Source: Achromobacter spanius (lineage in GTDB: Bacteria > Pseudomonadota > Gammaproteobacteria > Burkholderiales > Burkholderiaceae_B). From it: a DNA stretch of 64,000 bases. A program made the translations under genes and the position numbers. Below the pieces are notes generated by a model, which worked only from the letters and a program-made list of their open reading frames with translations, made no database searches and had not been told where the DNA came from. The stretch covers positions 4,526,001 to 4,590,000 of the forward strand of contig NZ_CP121261.1 in NCBI RefSeq assembly GCF_029637605.1, written 5' to 3'. This document shows positions 18,043-25,791 of the stretch, in pieces; positions within the stretch are counted from its first letter, which is position 1, and each line of letters starts with the position of its first letter.

Positions 18043-19337
18043 CGGCCGGCGCGCAGCTTTTTCCACAGTGTTGTCCGCGAGATGCCAAGCCGCTTTGCCG
18101 CCAGCCCCATATGGCCGCCGGATTCGGAGATGGCTTGCTGGATGGCGCGTTGTTCGGCATCAAGGCGCGTCGTGGCCAGGTCCGGCTTTTGCGCGAGCCG
18201 TCTTTCGGGGAACAGGTCGCTGGCGCAAAGCGTGGCGCCCTCCATCATGACGAGGGCGCGCGCAATCCGGTTCTTCATTTCCCGGATGTTGCCAGGCCAG
18301 GCATGGTCACGCATTGCCTGCATGGCGTCCGGCGAAAACGTGATGCTCGTCGCCGTCGTGCGCAGCGCGTCCAGCAAGGTGCCGGCCAACGGGTCAATCG
18401 CGCCGGGCCGGCTTCTTAGCGGCGTGGTCGCAATTCTTGCCACGGCAAGCCGATAGAAGAGATCGGCGCGAAATGTTCCTTGCGCTATGGACGCTTCCAG
18501 ATCCGCGCAGGTGCTGGCAAGTATCCGGCAATGCGTTTGCCGGCTGGAAGACTCGCCCAAGGGCCGGTACTCGCCGTTCTCCAGCACGCGCAACAGGGCG
18601 GCTTGCGCCCTGGGCGTCAGTTCGGCCACTTCATCCAGATACAGGGTGCCGCCTGCCGCTTGGGAAAACAGGCCATCCCGCGCTGCGCTGGCGCCGCTGA
18701 AGGCACCCTTCGCATGACCAAACAACAGGCTCTCGACCAGGTCCGGCGCCAGCGTGGCGCAGTTGACCGCGACGAAGGGGCCGGCTGAATACGCCGAGCG
18801 CGCGTGGACGTATCTTGCGGCACGGTCTTTGCCCGTTCCGGTTTCCCCTTCAAAGAGCACCGGCAACGCACTGGCTGCAAACCGCTCAAGCGCTTGCGCG
18901 ACATCGTGCGTGGCAGCGTCAAGCGCGAAAGGGTTGTCCTGGACCGCGGCGTTGCCCCCGGCGGGCTGGGTGGCGATGAGCGCCCGTATGCGGACGATCA
19001 GCGCATCGGTGTCATAGGGCTTGGTCAAGTAGTCATTCGCGCCCGCGGCAACCAGGCGCACGGCCTGGGCAATGTCTCCGTAGGCCGTGGCAAAGACGAC
19101 GGTAGTGCGGGCCAGATAAGGAATCAGGCGGCGATACAGATCTTCTCCTGATCCGTCCGGCAGCCGGATATCGGCAAGCAGGAACGCGGGCCGCATGCGC
19201 GTTCGGCGGAACAGCTCGACAGCCTGTGCGCAGCTTTGCACCCATTGCGCCGAGATGCCTTCCAGGCGCAAGCGCTGCAAGAGCGCGGCGCCCAGCAAGG
19301 CATCATCTTCAATGAGCAGTACCTGTATGTCGTTCAC
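18012..19337 (-). CDS. Sigma-54-dependent response regulator (NtrC/DctD-like)
   Basis: Transcription activator of 441 residues. The receiver domain carries Glu10-Asp11-Asp12, phospho-acceptor Asp56 (LLADIRLPDG) and Lys106. The AAA+ domain has Walker A GETGTGKD (164-171) and the sigma-54-contacting GAFSGA loop (211-216). A Fis-type helix-turn-helix ends the protein (MGLAAKRLGISRTTLWKKL). Translation starts at GTG 19337, overlapping the kinase stop by four bases. Its arrangement with a kinase and divergent tctBA resembles the DctBD-type control of carboxylate transport, so tctBA is the likely target. Confidence 0.92.
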   Translation of the reverse strand: MNDIQVLLIEDDALLGAALLQRLRLEGISAQWVQSCAQAVELFRRTRMRPAFLLADIRLPDGSGEDLYRRLIPYLARTTVVFATAYGDIAQAVRLVAAGANDYLTKPYDTDALIVRIRALIATQPAGGNAAVQDNPFALDAATHDVAQALERFAASALPVLFEGETGTGKDRAARYVHARSAYSAGPFVAVNCATLAPDLVESLLFGHAKGAFSGASAARDGLFSQAAGGTLYLDEVAELTPRAQAALLRVLENGEYRPLGESSSRQTHCRILASTCADLEASIAQGTFRADLFYRLAVARIATTPLRSRPGAIDPLAGTLLDALRTTATSITFSPDAMQAMRDHAWPGNIREMKNRIARALVMMEGATLCASDLFPERRLAQKPDLATTRLDAEQRAIQQAISESGGHMGLAAKRLGISRTTLWKKLRAGRQEATESEPS

Positions 19338-20722
19338 GGCAAGGGTTCCTCTGTGGCGAAGGGCAGGCGCACCGAGATGCGCGTGCCGCTTTCAACGCGC
19401 GTCACACGCAGACGGCCTTTCAGGGTGCTTATCAGGTCGGCGACGATGCGTAGCCCCATGCCGTCGCCCTCGGATGGGTGGCCAGCCAGCGCGCGTCGCG
19501 CCGCGATCGGCAAGCCGGAACCGCCGTCAGCGACGTGCAGCGTCAACGCGTCGCGCCGGGCCCGTGCCAGCACAAGCACCAGATCGCCCGGCGGAGAGGC
19601 CTGAATTGCGTTCAGCACCAGATTAAGCAGCACCTGCCGAACCGCTCCGGCGGGCAGCGTCAGGGGCTGCTCGTCGTGCATGCCTTCGCAATGCAGTTGT
19701 ACTCGAACCCCCGCCTTGCCGGCCTGCGCGTCCACCATCAATCGGATGTCGGCAATGTCTTCCTGGCGCAGCCATGCGTTGCCAGGGCGAAACGTGCGTA
19801 GGCTGGCATCCACCACGGCTTGCAGCGCCTGCACACCGCGTTCGATGAAATCCAGTGACTCACTTCTGGCGTCCGGGCGTTCGCCGAATTGGCGCAAGGT
19901 TTGCACCGCCGTACGCAAGCCGCCCAGCGGGTTGCGTACCTCGTGGGCCAGCGCCGCCGACATGCGGCCCAGCACCGCTTCGCGTTCGATGCGCGCATTG
20001 CGTTCCGCAAGCGCCTCGCGTTCCAGCGCGCTGTCCACCATGCCGTTGTAGGCCGACAGCAGATCCGCGATCTCGGGGTCGGCCGTATGGATTTCCCGGG
20101 TGGCAAGGCGTTCCCGCGGTCGGGCGCGCATGGCTTCGGTCAAGGAAATGATGGGCCGTTGCAGCCGCTTGGCCATGCCGAAGCAAAGCGCCGCGCCAAA
20201 CAGGCTGATGGTCAGACCCAGCAAGCCCAGCTCAAGCGCCAGTTCCTTGCGCTGCCGATGAAAGTCGCTGACGTCCAGGTTGGCCACCAAGGTGCCCAGC
20301 CGTGGTTGATCGCTGTCCAGCAGGCGCCACGTCCACACCCCTTCCGAGCGCGGGCTGATCAAGGTGCCGGACGGCGCGGCAAGTGCTTCCAGGGGAACGC
20401 CTTCCACATCGGGATAGCGCGCCACGTGCGCAAGCAGATGCTGGTCCGGCGTTACCACGGCAAGCGTCCGATCCACCACGCCCAGATGCGTGTCCAGCGC
20501 CCGATTCAGCACGTCGACCATCTGCGCGGTATCCGCCGCGCGCACGGCCGGCAGGATCGCGGCCGACAAGCCATCCAGATACACCTGGCCAAGGTTGGCG
20601 ATCTGCCTGTCGAACTGCCTGGAAACGCCGTGCAGCGCCAAGGAGATAAGCGCGGCGGAAATCACAAGAAAAAGCAGGGAGACCGCGAGCGGAATGCGCG
20701 AGGTAAGAGACAGGCGGAACAT
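19334..20722 (-). CDS. Sensor histidine kinase (DctB/NtrB-like partner)
   Basis: Membrane kinase of 462 residues. An N-terminal helix (residues 9-31), a periplasmic sensor domain (about 32-160), a second helix (about 163-184) and a HAMP-like segment precede the H box ALAHEVRNPLGG with His260. The N box (LVLNAIQASPP), G1 box (VADGGSGLP) and G2 (GDGMGLRIV) of the ATPase domain are present. ATG at 20722 is preferred to an upstream start at 20767 because the first helix then begins normally. It is the first gene of a two-gene operon with the regulator. Confidence 0.92.
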   Translation of the reverse strand: MFRLSLTSRIPLAVSLLFLVISAALISLALHGVSRQFDRQIANLGQVYLDGLSAAILPAVRAADTAQMVDVLNRALDTHLGVVDRTLAVVTPDQHLLAHVARYPDVEGVPLEALAAPSGTLISPRSEGVWTWRLLDSDQPRLGTLVANLDVSDFHRQRKELALELGLLGLTISLFGAALCFGMAKRLQRPIISLTEAMRARPRERLATREIHTADPEIADLLSAYNGMVDSALEREALAERNARIEREAVLGRMSAALAHEVRNPLGGLRTAVQTLRQFGERPDARSESLDFIERGVQALQAVVDASLRTFRPGNAWLRQEDIADIRLMVDAQAGKAGVRVQLHCEGMHDEQPLTLPAGAVRQVLLNLVLNAIQASPPGDLVLVLARARRDALTLHVADGGSGLPIAARRALAGHPSEGDGMGLRIVADLISTLKGRLRVTRVESGTRISVRLPFATEEPLP

Positions 20723-20819
20723 GACGGCGCTTCTGGACCACGAAAACGGAATTATGCCTGGGTACATGTGGCTGCCGGATTTGCAAAAAATGGAAAGCGT
20801 GCGTCGCTCGGGAAAAATT

Positions 20820-20848
20820 CGTGCCAGCCATGAGTGTCGCTTGGCACG
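20820..20848. promoter_or_regulatory. Inverted TGGCACG pair
   Basis: CGTGCCA at 20820-20826 and TGGCACG at 20842-20848 form an inverted repeat with a 15-base spacer. Each half equals the sigma-54 minus-24 element, but the minus-12 elements do not match well, so this may be an operator instead. Confidence 0.4.
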
Positions 20849-20880
20849 GCACTGTGGGTGAGGCCATGCGACCGCGCCGG

Positions 20881-20902
20881 GATGTTCACTTTTGTGAACA
20901 TC
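20881..20902. promoter_or_regulatory. Perfect inverted repeat GATGTTCAC-N4-GTGAACATC
   Basis: Two 9-base arms match exactly around a TTTT centre. It lies about 190 bases upstream of tctB, where an enhancer for a sigma-54 activator would be expected. Confidence 0.65.
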
Positions 20903-20935
20903 GCCTGAACACGATGGTTCATTCGTGTTCAGGCG
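20902..20935. promoter_or_regulatory. Perfect 13-base inverted repeat (CGCCTGAACACGA arms)
   Basis: Arms CGCCTGAACACGA and TCGTGTTCAGGCG match exactly across an eight-base centre. The TGAACA core is shared with the adjacent repeat at 20881, which suggests two tandem dimer sites for one regulator. Confidence 0.65.
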
Positions 20936-21089
20936 GGCCGGCAGCCGAACACCGCGTTCATGGTTATCCCGTAGGGTCGTCGGCCTGGCGTGAAAGCAGT
21001 TTGGAAGGCGCCCTCCTTAAAGTGCCCGCTCCTCCGGCATGCACGGTCGTGTGCCCGGAGCAGGTCAACAACAAACCGGGGAGCAAGCC

Positions 21090-21575
21090 GTGGGCAGCAC
21101 CATATTCTCTAGAAAGCGCGATCTGTGGGGAGGTGCGTTCATAGCACTCTGCGGCGCGCTCACCATTCTTGAAGCGACGTCCTACAACATTGGAGAACTG
21201 GCCCGGATGGGGCCAGGCTACTTCCCCATGATGGTGGGCTGCTTTCTGGTGGCGTTGGGCATTCTGATTCCGCTTAGCCCGGACCCCGACGAGGTGCAGG
21301 AAGACCTGGTCGAAGAGCATCTGCCGCAACCGTCGCGCCGCGACCGTATTCGTGGCATGGCCTGCATCGCGGCGGGCATTGCGCTCTTCATCATCCTGGG
21401 CAGCTTCGTGGGATTCCTGCCCGCCACCTTTGCGCTGGTGTTCGTGTCGGCGCTGGGCGATACGTCGAATTCCATCAAATCCGCCGCCATTCTCGCCATT
21501 GCGATGACGGTGTTCGGCGCGGTTGTGTTCTCGTGGGCGCTGCAACTGCAGTTCCCGATGCTGCGCTGGGGGTAG
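21090..21575 (+). CDS. tctB: Tripartite tricarboxylate transporter small membrane subunit TctB
   Basis: Inner-membrane protein of 161 residues with four hydrophobic helices, the small subunit of a TctABC carboxylate transporter. GTG at 21090 is chosen because GGGGAG lies seven bases before it; a longer frame opens at 21039 without a good ribosome site. The ARMGPGYFPMMVG motif after the first helix is characteristic. tctA follows after three bases, but no receptor gene follows, so the pair must work with a receptor coded elsewhere. Confidence 0.9.
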   Translation: MGSTIFSRKRDLWGGAFIALCGALTILEATSYNIGELARMGPGYFPMMVGCFLVALGILIPLSPDPDEVQEDLVEEHLPQPSRRDRIRGMACIAAGIALFIILGSFVGFLPATFALVFVSALGDTSNSIKSAAILAIAMTVFGAVVFSWALQLQFPMLRWG

Positions 21576-21578
21576 GCC

Positions 21579-23099
21579 ATGGATCTGTTCGATAACGTAT
21601 TGCACGGCTTTTCCGTGGCGCTGCAGTGGGAGAACCTGCTGTGGTCGCTGTTCGGCGTGTTCATGGGCAACATGATCGGCGTGCTGCCGGGCATGGGCGT
21701 GCTGGCCGCCATTTCCATCCTGCTTCCGCTCACCTACGCGATGACGCCGGTGGCCGCATTGATGATGCTGGCCGGCATTTACTACGGTGCTCAGTACGGC
21801 GGCGGCATCACCTGCATTCTGCTCAATCTGCCGGGCACGCCGTCCCATGCGGTGACCTGCCTGGACGGCAATCCGCTGGCGCGGCAAGGCAAGTCCGGAT
21901 CCGCTTTGTTCATGCTGGTCATGTCGTCATTCGTGGGCGCCAGCGTGGGCATTGTCATCATGATCCTGTTCTCGCCCTTGCTGGTTGAAGTGGCGTTTCA
22001 GTTCGGGCCGGCGGAGTACTTTTCCATGATGATGCTGGGCCTGTTCGCCGGGGCAACCCTGGCGAAGGGTTCGGCCATCAAGGGCATCGCCATGGTGTTT
22101 CTGGGGCTGCTGCTGGGCGTGGTGGGCACCGACGTCAACACCGGCACCATCCGCTATGCCTTCGGCGTCATTGAGCTCAGCGATGGCGTGCAGTTGGTTG
22201 CGCTGGCGATGGGCCTGTTCGGCTTGGCGGACTTCTTTGCCAACGTCAATCGCATCGGCAAGGCCACGACCGTGGGCGCTGGCCCCAAGATGTCGGTACG
22301 TCCGGAACCGGGCGACATCAAGAAGTCGGCCATGCCGATCGCGCGTGGCAGCGCCATCGGCGCCGTCCTGGGCATCCTGCCGGGAACGGGGGCGACCATC
22401 GCCTCGTTCATGTCCTACGCAGTTGAGAAGCGCGTGTCGAAGACGCCGAAGCGCTTTGGCAACGGCGCCATCGAAGGGGTGGCGGGACCCGAAGCGGCAA
22501 ACAATTCCGCCGCGCAGACGAGCTTCATTCCGACCATGAGCCTGGGTATTCCCGGCGACTCCGTGATGGCCTTGATGTTGGGCGCGCTGATCATTCACGG
22601 CATCCAGCCTGGCCCGCAGATGGTGACCGAGCACGCCGATTTGTTCTGGGGGCTGATCGCCAGCTTCTGGATCGGCAACGTCATGCTGGTGGTGATGAAC
22701 CTGCCTTTGATCGGCATGTGGGCAAGGCTCTTGAAGGTGCCCTACAAGTATCTGTTCCCGTCCGCGCTGTTCTTTGTCTGCGTCGGCGTGTACAGCACCA
22801 ACAACAACCTGTTCGATGTGGGCATGGTGCTGATGCTTGGCCTGGTGGGGTATCTGTTTCTGAAGCTGCGCTTTTCTCCCGCGCCGCTGTTGCTGGGATT
22901 CGTGCTGGGCCCCATGGTTGAAGAGAACTTCCGCCGCGCCTTGTTGCTGTCGCGGGGCAGCATGAGCGTGTTCGTTGACCGCCCGATCAGCGCGGGCTTC
23001 ATCTACGCCATCGCGGCACTTGCCATCTGGCTGGTGTTCTCCACGGTGCGCAACCGGAAGAAGGTGCGCGCGCTGGAGCAGGCGCAGGCTCAGGCCTGA
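21579..23099 (+). CDS. tctA: Tripartite tricarboxylate transporter large membrane subunit TctA
   Basis: Transport channel of 506 residues with about eleven hydrophobic helices, driven by the ion gradient. Family motifs include the GVLPGMGVLAAISILLPLTY loop, GAQYGGGITCILLNLPGTP, and the repeated second-half loop ILPGTGATIASFMSYAVEKR with GAIEGVAGPEAANNSAAQ. Its start lies three bases after the tctB stop, so the two are co-translated. The substrate is probably a di- or tricarboxylate, by family. Confidence 0.95.
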   Translation: MDLFDNVLHGFSVALQWENLLWSLFGVFMGNMIGVLPGMGVLAAISILLPLTYAMTPVAALMMLAGIYYGAQYGGGITCILLNLPGTPSHAVTCLDGNPLARQGKSGSALFMLVMSSFVGASVGIVIMILFSPLLVEVAFQFGPAEYFSMMMLGLFAGATLAKGSAIKGIAMVFLGLLLGVVGTDVNTGTIRYAFGVIELSDGVQLVALAMGLFGLADFFANVNRIGKATTVGAGPKMSVRPEPGDIKKSAMPIARGSAIGAVLGILPGTGATIASFMSYAVEKRVSKTPKRFGNGAIEGVAGPEAANNSAAQTSFIPTMSLGIPGDSVMALMLGALIIHGIQPGPQMVTEHADLFWGLIASFWIGNVMLVVMNLPLIGMWARLLKVPYKYLFPSALFFVCVGVYSTNNNLFDVGMVLMLGLVGYLFLKLRFSPAPLLLGFVLGPMVEENFRRALLLSRGSMSVFVDRPISAGFIYAIAALAIWLVFSTVRNRKKVRALEQAQAQA

Positions 23100-23168
23100 T
23101 CACGCCACGCAGGCAGGGCTGAACGGGGGGCCATTCGTGAGCCCCCTGTCGATTAACGGGAGGGCGTC

Positions 23169-23642
23169 GTGAAGCAATGGGCGCGCGGTCCACGCGGTGA
23201 TGAGCCACGCGGGGCGTTGACGGTGGTGCGTGAGTTGGCCTTTGTTGAGCTGATTGAACTGCTTGAATTCAGCCATCTGCGCTTGGACGCGTCCCCTCAA
23301 GGGGCTGGTACGGCGTGGGTCGGCACGCAGGAATGGCAGCGCCGAATCGAAGGCGAATCCAGCGCCCCTGGCGCGGTCTACGTCTGCACCACGGTGGAAG
23401 CGCTACGCGACGCCGTCTTGGCGCCTGAACATGCCGAGCTGAAGATCGACATGCCCACGCAAAGCCGCGTCCGTCTGCGCACCCTGTCCACGCGGCAGGG
23501 GGCGTCGCAAGCGTGCCTGCGCGTGGACCTGCAAGCCCTGATCCGGCGTGTGCTGGTGCCGACGAGCGCGCCCACGCATCTGTTCGAGCTGGTCAAGCAC
23601 GTTGTCATGACGCGGCTTTGGGTGGAAGTGGCGCGCGTTTGA
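23169..23642 (+). CDS. Hypothetical protein, 157 residues
   Basis: No recognised domain. The GTG start at 23169 follows a GGGAGGG ribosome site. The soluble product has a leucine-rich N-terminal part (ALTVVRELAFVELIELLEFSHLRLD), a middle part VYVCTTVEALRDAVLAPEHAELKIDMP and a C terminus LFELVKHVVMTRLWVEVARV. It sits alone between tctA and the ABC ATPase gene, with 50 bases to the latter, so the two may be transcribed together. Confidence 0.65.
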   Translation: MKQWARGPRGDEPRGALTVVRELAFVELIELLEFSHLRLDASPQGAGTAWVGTQEWQRRIEGESSAPGAVYVCTTVEALRDAVLAPEHAELKIDMPTQSRVRLRTLSTRQGASQACLRVDLQALIRRVLVPTSAPTHLFELVKHVVMTRLWVEVARV

Positions 23643-23691
23643 GCCGGCGTTCCGTGTCCGGCAAGCCCGCGCATGGATTAAACTTTCCGCC

Positions 23692-24321
23692 ATGCTACGC
23701 ATCGACAATCTCAGCAAGCGCTACGGCGACTACCTTGTATTCCAGGGCCTGACCCACACGTTCCAGCCTGGATGCATGGCGCTGTGCGAAGAAGACAGCA
23801 CCGGCAAATCCACTTTGCTGGGCATCATCGCGGGCGTGATCGCGCCGGATGGCGGTGACGTCTGCATCGACGGCCATTCACTGGCCAAGGCGCCGCAGCA
23901 GGCCCGCGCCCGTCTGGCCTACGTGCCGGATAACTGCATGGCGTTTCCCACGCAGACCGGGCGCGAATTCCTGCTGAACGCCGCCGCCGAAAAGAACGTG
24001 AGCCTGGACGATAGCGTGCTGGACCTGGCGTTCCGCCTGGGGCTGGAGCCGCATCTGGACAAGCGCTTCGAGCAGATGTCGACCGGGTCGCGGCGCAAGG
24101 TGTACCTGGCGGCAGCCGCGCTGGGCACACCGGCTGTCGTCGTTGCGGACGGCCCCAGCAGCGGCCTGGATGCCCAGGCGCGCGGGGTGTTGGCCGAGGT
24201 TTTCATGACCTGGGCGCGCGACCGCGTGGTGCTGTTCGCCAGCCATGACCCCGACCTGGTGCAGGCCTGCAACGCGCGTACGCTGAACGTTGCCGACCTG
24301 CGTCAGCCACGCCTCGGTTGA
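23692..24321 (+). CDS. Orphan ABC-type ATPase with degenerate catalytic motifs
   Basis: ABC nucleotide-binding protein of 209 residues without a membrane partner nearby. The Walker A region reads CEEDSTGKST (residues 32-41), so the usual glycines before GKST are replaced by acidic or polar residues. The signature motif LSGGQ is replaced by MSTGSRRK. Walker B is VVVADGPSSGLD, where Gly154 stands in place of the catalytic Glu after Asp153. The D-loop (SSGLD) and the switch His (SHD) remain. It probably binds ATP weakly or hydrolyses it slowly. A regulatory role is possible, but no function can be assigned. Confidence 0.85.
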   Translation: MLRIDNLSKRYGDYLVFQGLTHTFQPGCMALCEEDSTGKSTLLGIIAGVIAPDGGDVCIDGHSLAKAPQQARARLAYVPDNCMAFPTQTGREFLLNAAAEKNVSLDDSVLDLAFRLGLEPHLDKRFEQMSTGSRRKVYLAAAALGTPAVVVADGPSSGLDAQARGVLAEVFMTWARDRVVLFASHDPDLVQACNARTLNVADLRQPRLG

Positions 24322-24387
24322 ACTGGCCGATCCCCGTTCAAACCGGCGTTCCGATTACATGGGCTCTGCCCTGGCCTAACCCGCGCG

Positions 24388-24939
24388 TCAGCGCTTGGAT
24401 GCCTGCAGGACCTCGATGAATGCCTTGCTGAACGCCGGGATGTCGTCGGGCTTGCGGCTGGACACCAGCGTGCCGTCAACCACGACTTCCTGATCCACCC
24501 AGTTGGCCCCCGCGTTGCGCAGGTCGTCCCGCAAGGACGGCCAACTGGTCATGGTGCGATCGCGCACTACGCCTGAGGACACCAGCAGCCATGCGCCGTG
24601 GCAGATGACCGCCACGGGCTTGCCGGCGTCGAACATGGCGCGCACGAACGCCTGCGCCTTGGGGTGCATGCGGATTTCATCGCTGTTGACGACGCCACCG
24701 GGCAATAGCAGCCCGTCGAACACCGAAGGTTCGGCTTCGGCTTGCGCGAATATCAGATCCACCGGAAAGCGGTCGCCGGGTTTGTCGTGATGCATGCCCA
24801 GGATCGGATCATTGCGCGCCGATACCAGTACCGTGCGGGCACCTTCGGCTTGCAGCCGGTCACGCGGACCGGTCAGTTCCACCTGTTCGAATCCATCGAC
24901 GGCCAGAATGGCGATGTTTACCTCGTTGAGTGTTGCCAT
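24388..24939 (-). CDS. DJ-1/PfpI-family class I glutamine-amidotransferase-like protein
   Basis: Soluble protein of 183 residues of the PfpI/YhbO type. The nucleophile elbow VICHGAWLL contains Cys113 followed by His114, and the acidic partner lies in the N-terminal VDGFEQVELTGPRD block. Related proteins act as stress-protective deglycases or chaperones; which activity this one has is uncertain. ATG at 24939 is preceded by GGGAGCAATC, a good ribosome site, so the longer frame to 25017 is not used. Confidence 0.9.
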   Translation of the reverse strand: MATLNEVNIAILAVDGFEQVELTGPRDRLQAEGARTVLVSARNDPILGMHHDKPGDRFPVDLIFAQAEAEPSVFDGLLLPGGVVNSDEIRMHPKAQAFVRAMFDAGKPVAVICHGAWLLVSSGVVRDRTMTSWPSLRDDLRNAGANWVDQEVVVDGTLVSSRKPDDIPAFSKAFIEVLQASKR

Positions 24940-25042
24940 GATTGCTCCCTGTGCTTGGCCCCGTGCGAGCGATGCGCGGCGGGCCGGGGCGCGCTCGCCG
25001 AAGCTACGGTGCAGCAAGTGGCATGCCGAAGGGGGAGAGGCA

Positions 25043-25108
25043 GATGGGTTTCGCGCGGCATGCGGTAGCGTTCTTGCAACGATCAGCGCGCGCTACACCC
25101 ATCCTACG
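25043..25108 (-). repeat. REP-like 66-base element, copy 1 (inverted)
   Basis: The element runs from GATGGGTT to ACCCATCCTACG. It matches copies at 25293, 30851 and 31028, including the conserved internal GCAAGAACGC. The ends (CGTAGGATGGGTG and AACCCATC) are complementary, so each copy can fold into a hairpin. Confidence 0.8.
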
Positions 25109-25132
25109 GACACAGCCGTACGGACACAGCCG
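25105..25132 (+). repeat. Two tandem copies of TACGGACACAGCCG
   Basis: A 14-base unit is repeated exactly twice, directly at the end of the first REP-like copy. Confidence 0.75.
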
Positions 25133-25178
25133 CAACAACCCGGGCGCAGTCGGCATCCCTGAACATGGCCCTGCGTCA

Positions 25179-25298
25179 ACGGGCAAGGCCTACATTCGAA
25201 CAACGGACAAGGCCTACATTCGAACAACGGGCAAGGCCTACATTCGTACAACGGGCAACGCCGTCATTCGTGCAACGGGCAAGGCCTTCATTCGTAGG
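25179..25298 (+). repeat. Five 24-base tandem repeats
   Basis: Units begin ACGGGCAAGGCCTACATTCG and start at 25179, 25203, 25227, 25251 and 25275. The first three differ by one or two bases; the last two are more divergent. There are no unique spacers, so this is a minisatellite and not a CRISPR array. The last unit runs into the second REP-like copy. Confidence 0.85.
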
Positions 25299-25357
25299 AT
25301 GGGTGAAGCGCGGCAAGTTCGTTGCTAGAACGCGATAACCAGCGCGCGCAACCCATC
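25293..25357 (+). repeat. REP-like element, copy 2
   Basis: It begins CGTAGGATGGGTGAAGCGCG and ends GCGCGCAACCCATC, in the opposite orientation to copy 1, so the two copies face each other across the tandem repeats. Confidence 0.75.
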
Positions 25358-25379
25358 ACCCCCCCGCCCACACGCCGCC

Positions 25380-25754
25380 TCAAGCCACGCCCGCGAAGCG
25401 CTTGTCCAGGTAGGCGATGATCTCGCTGGATTCATACATCCAGCGCGCGCCGCCGGCTTCTTCGATACGCAGGCAAGGCACCTTGACCTTGCCGCCGCCG
25501 GCCAGCAGTTGTTCACGGGCCTGGGGATCGTTCTTGGCGTCGTGCAGCGTGACGGGCACGTTCAAGCGATGCATGGTGCGCCGCGTCTTCACGCAGAACG
25601 GGCAGGCGTGAAACTGATACAGCGACAGCGCGGCGGCTTCCGCGTTTACCGTGGCCTGGCCTTGTGCTGAACGTTGTTGCGGGCGCGGACGTGTCAGCGC
25701 GTCGCCAAGAACGATCAGTTGACCCAGGCCGACACGCAAGGCTTTGACAAACAT
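25380..25754 (-). CDS. Glutaredoxin-like/GST N-terminal-domain protein
   Basis: Thioredoxin-fold protein of 124 residues. The redox motif CPFC (Cys51, Cys54) follows LSLYQFHA, and VPCLRIEEAGG supplies the cis-Pro region for glutathione binding. The end YESSEIIAYLDKRF matches the GSH-binding pattern of glutaredoxins and GST N-terminal domains. The first 20 residues are hydrophobic (MFVKALRVGLGQLIVLGDAL) and may anchor it. It lies 37 bases downstream of the MFS gene, on the same strand. Confidence 0.87.
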   Translation of the reverse strand: MFVKALRVGLGQLIVLGDALTRPRPQQRSAQGQATVNAEAAALSLYQFHACPFCVKTRRTMHRLNVPVTLHDAKNDPQAREQLLAGGGKVKVPCLRIEEAGGARWMYESSEIIAYLDKRFAGVA

Positions 25755-25791
25755 GGATGTTCAACTCAAACAAAGGAAAGAGGCGGTCAGT

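Larger units (their letters stand above)
20723..21089. other. Divergent control region between the kinase and tctB
   Basis: This 367-base region holds both promoters and several inverted repeats (see the separate entries at 20820-20848, 20881-20902 and 20902-20935). Two near-perfect minus-24 halves of sigma-54 promoters (TGGCACG) are present, facing in opposite directions, but neither has a proper minus-12 GC, so I do not call a promoter. Confidence 0.6.
24940..25379. other. Repeat island between pfpI-like and glutaredoxin-like genes
   Basis: This 440-base gap contains two copies of a 65-base palindromic element in opposite orientation, a 14-base direct repeat, and five 24-base tandem repeats (listed separately). 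I do not accept the open frame running through it as a gene. The pfpI-like promoter must lie at its left end. Confidence 0.7.

Noticed and set aside
20820..20860. Sigma-54 promoter for tctB or the kinase
   Set aside because: TGGCACG halves fit the minus-24 box, but the minus-12 GC is missing in both directions (TGTGG and TTTCC instead of TTGCA).
25179..25298. Possible CRISPR array
   Set aside because: The units are directly adjacent without unique spacers and no cas gene is present.
24942..25328. A 128-codon frame containing TGKAYIRT repeats
   Set aside because: The repeats arise from the 24-base minisatellite, whose unit length is a multiple of three; no ribosome site or conserved product was seen, and REP elements run through the frame.
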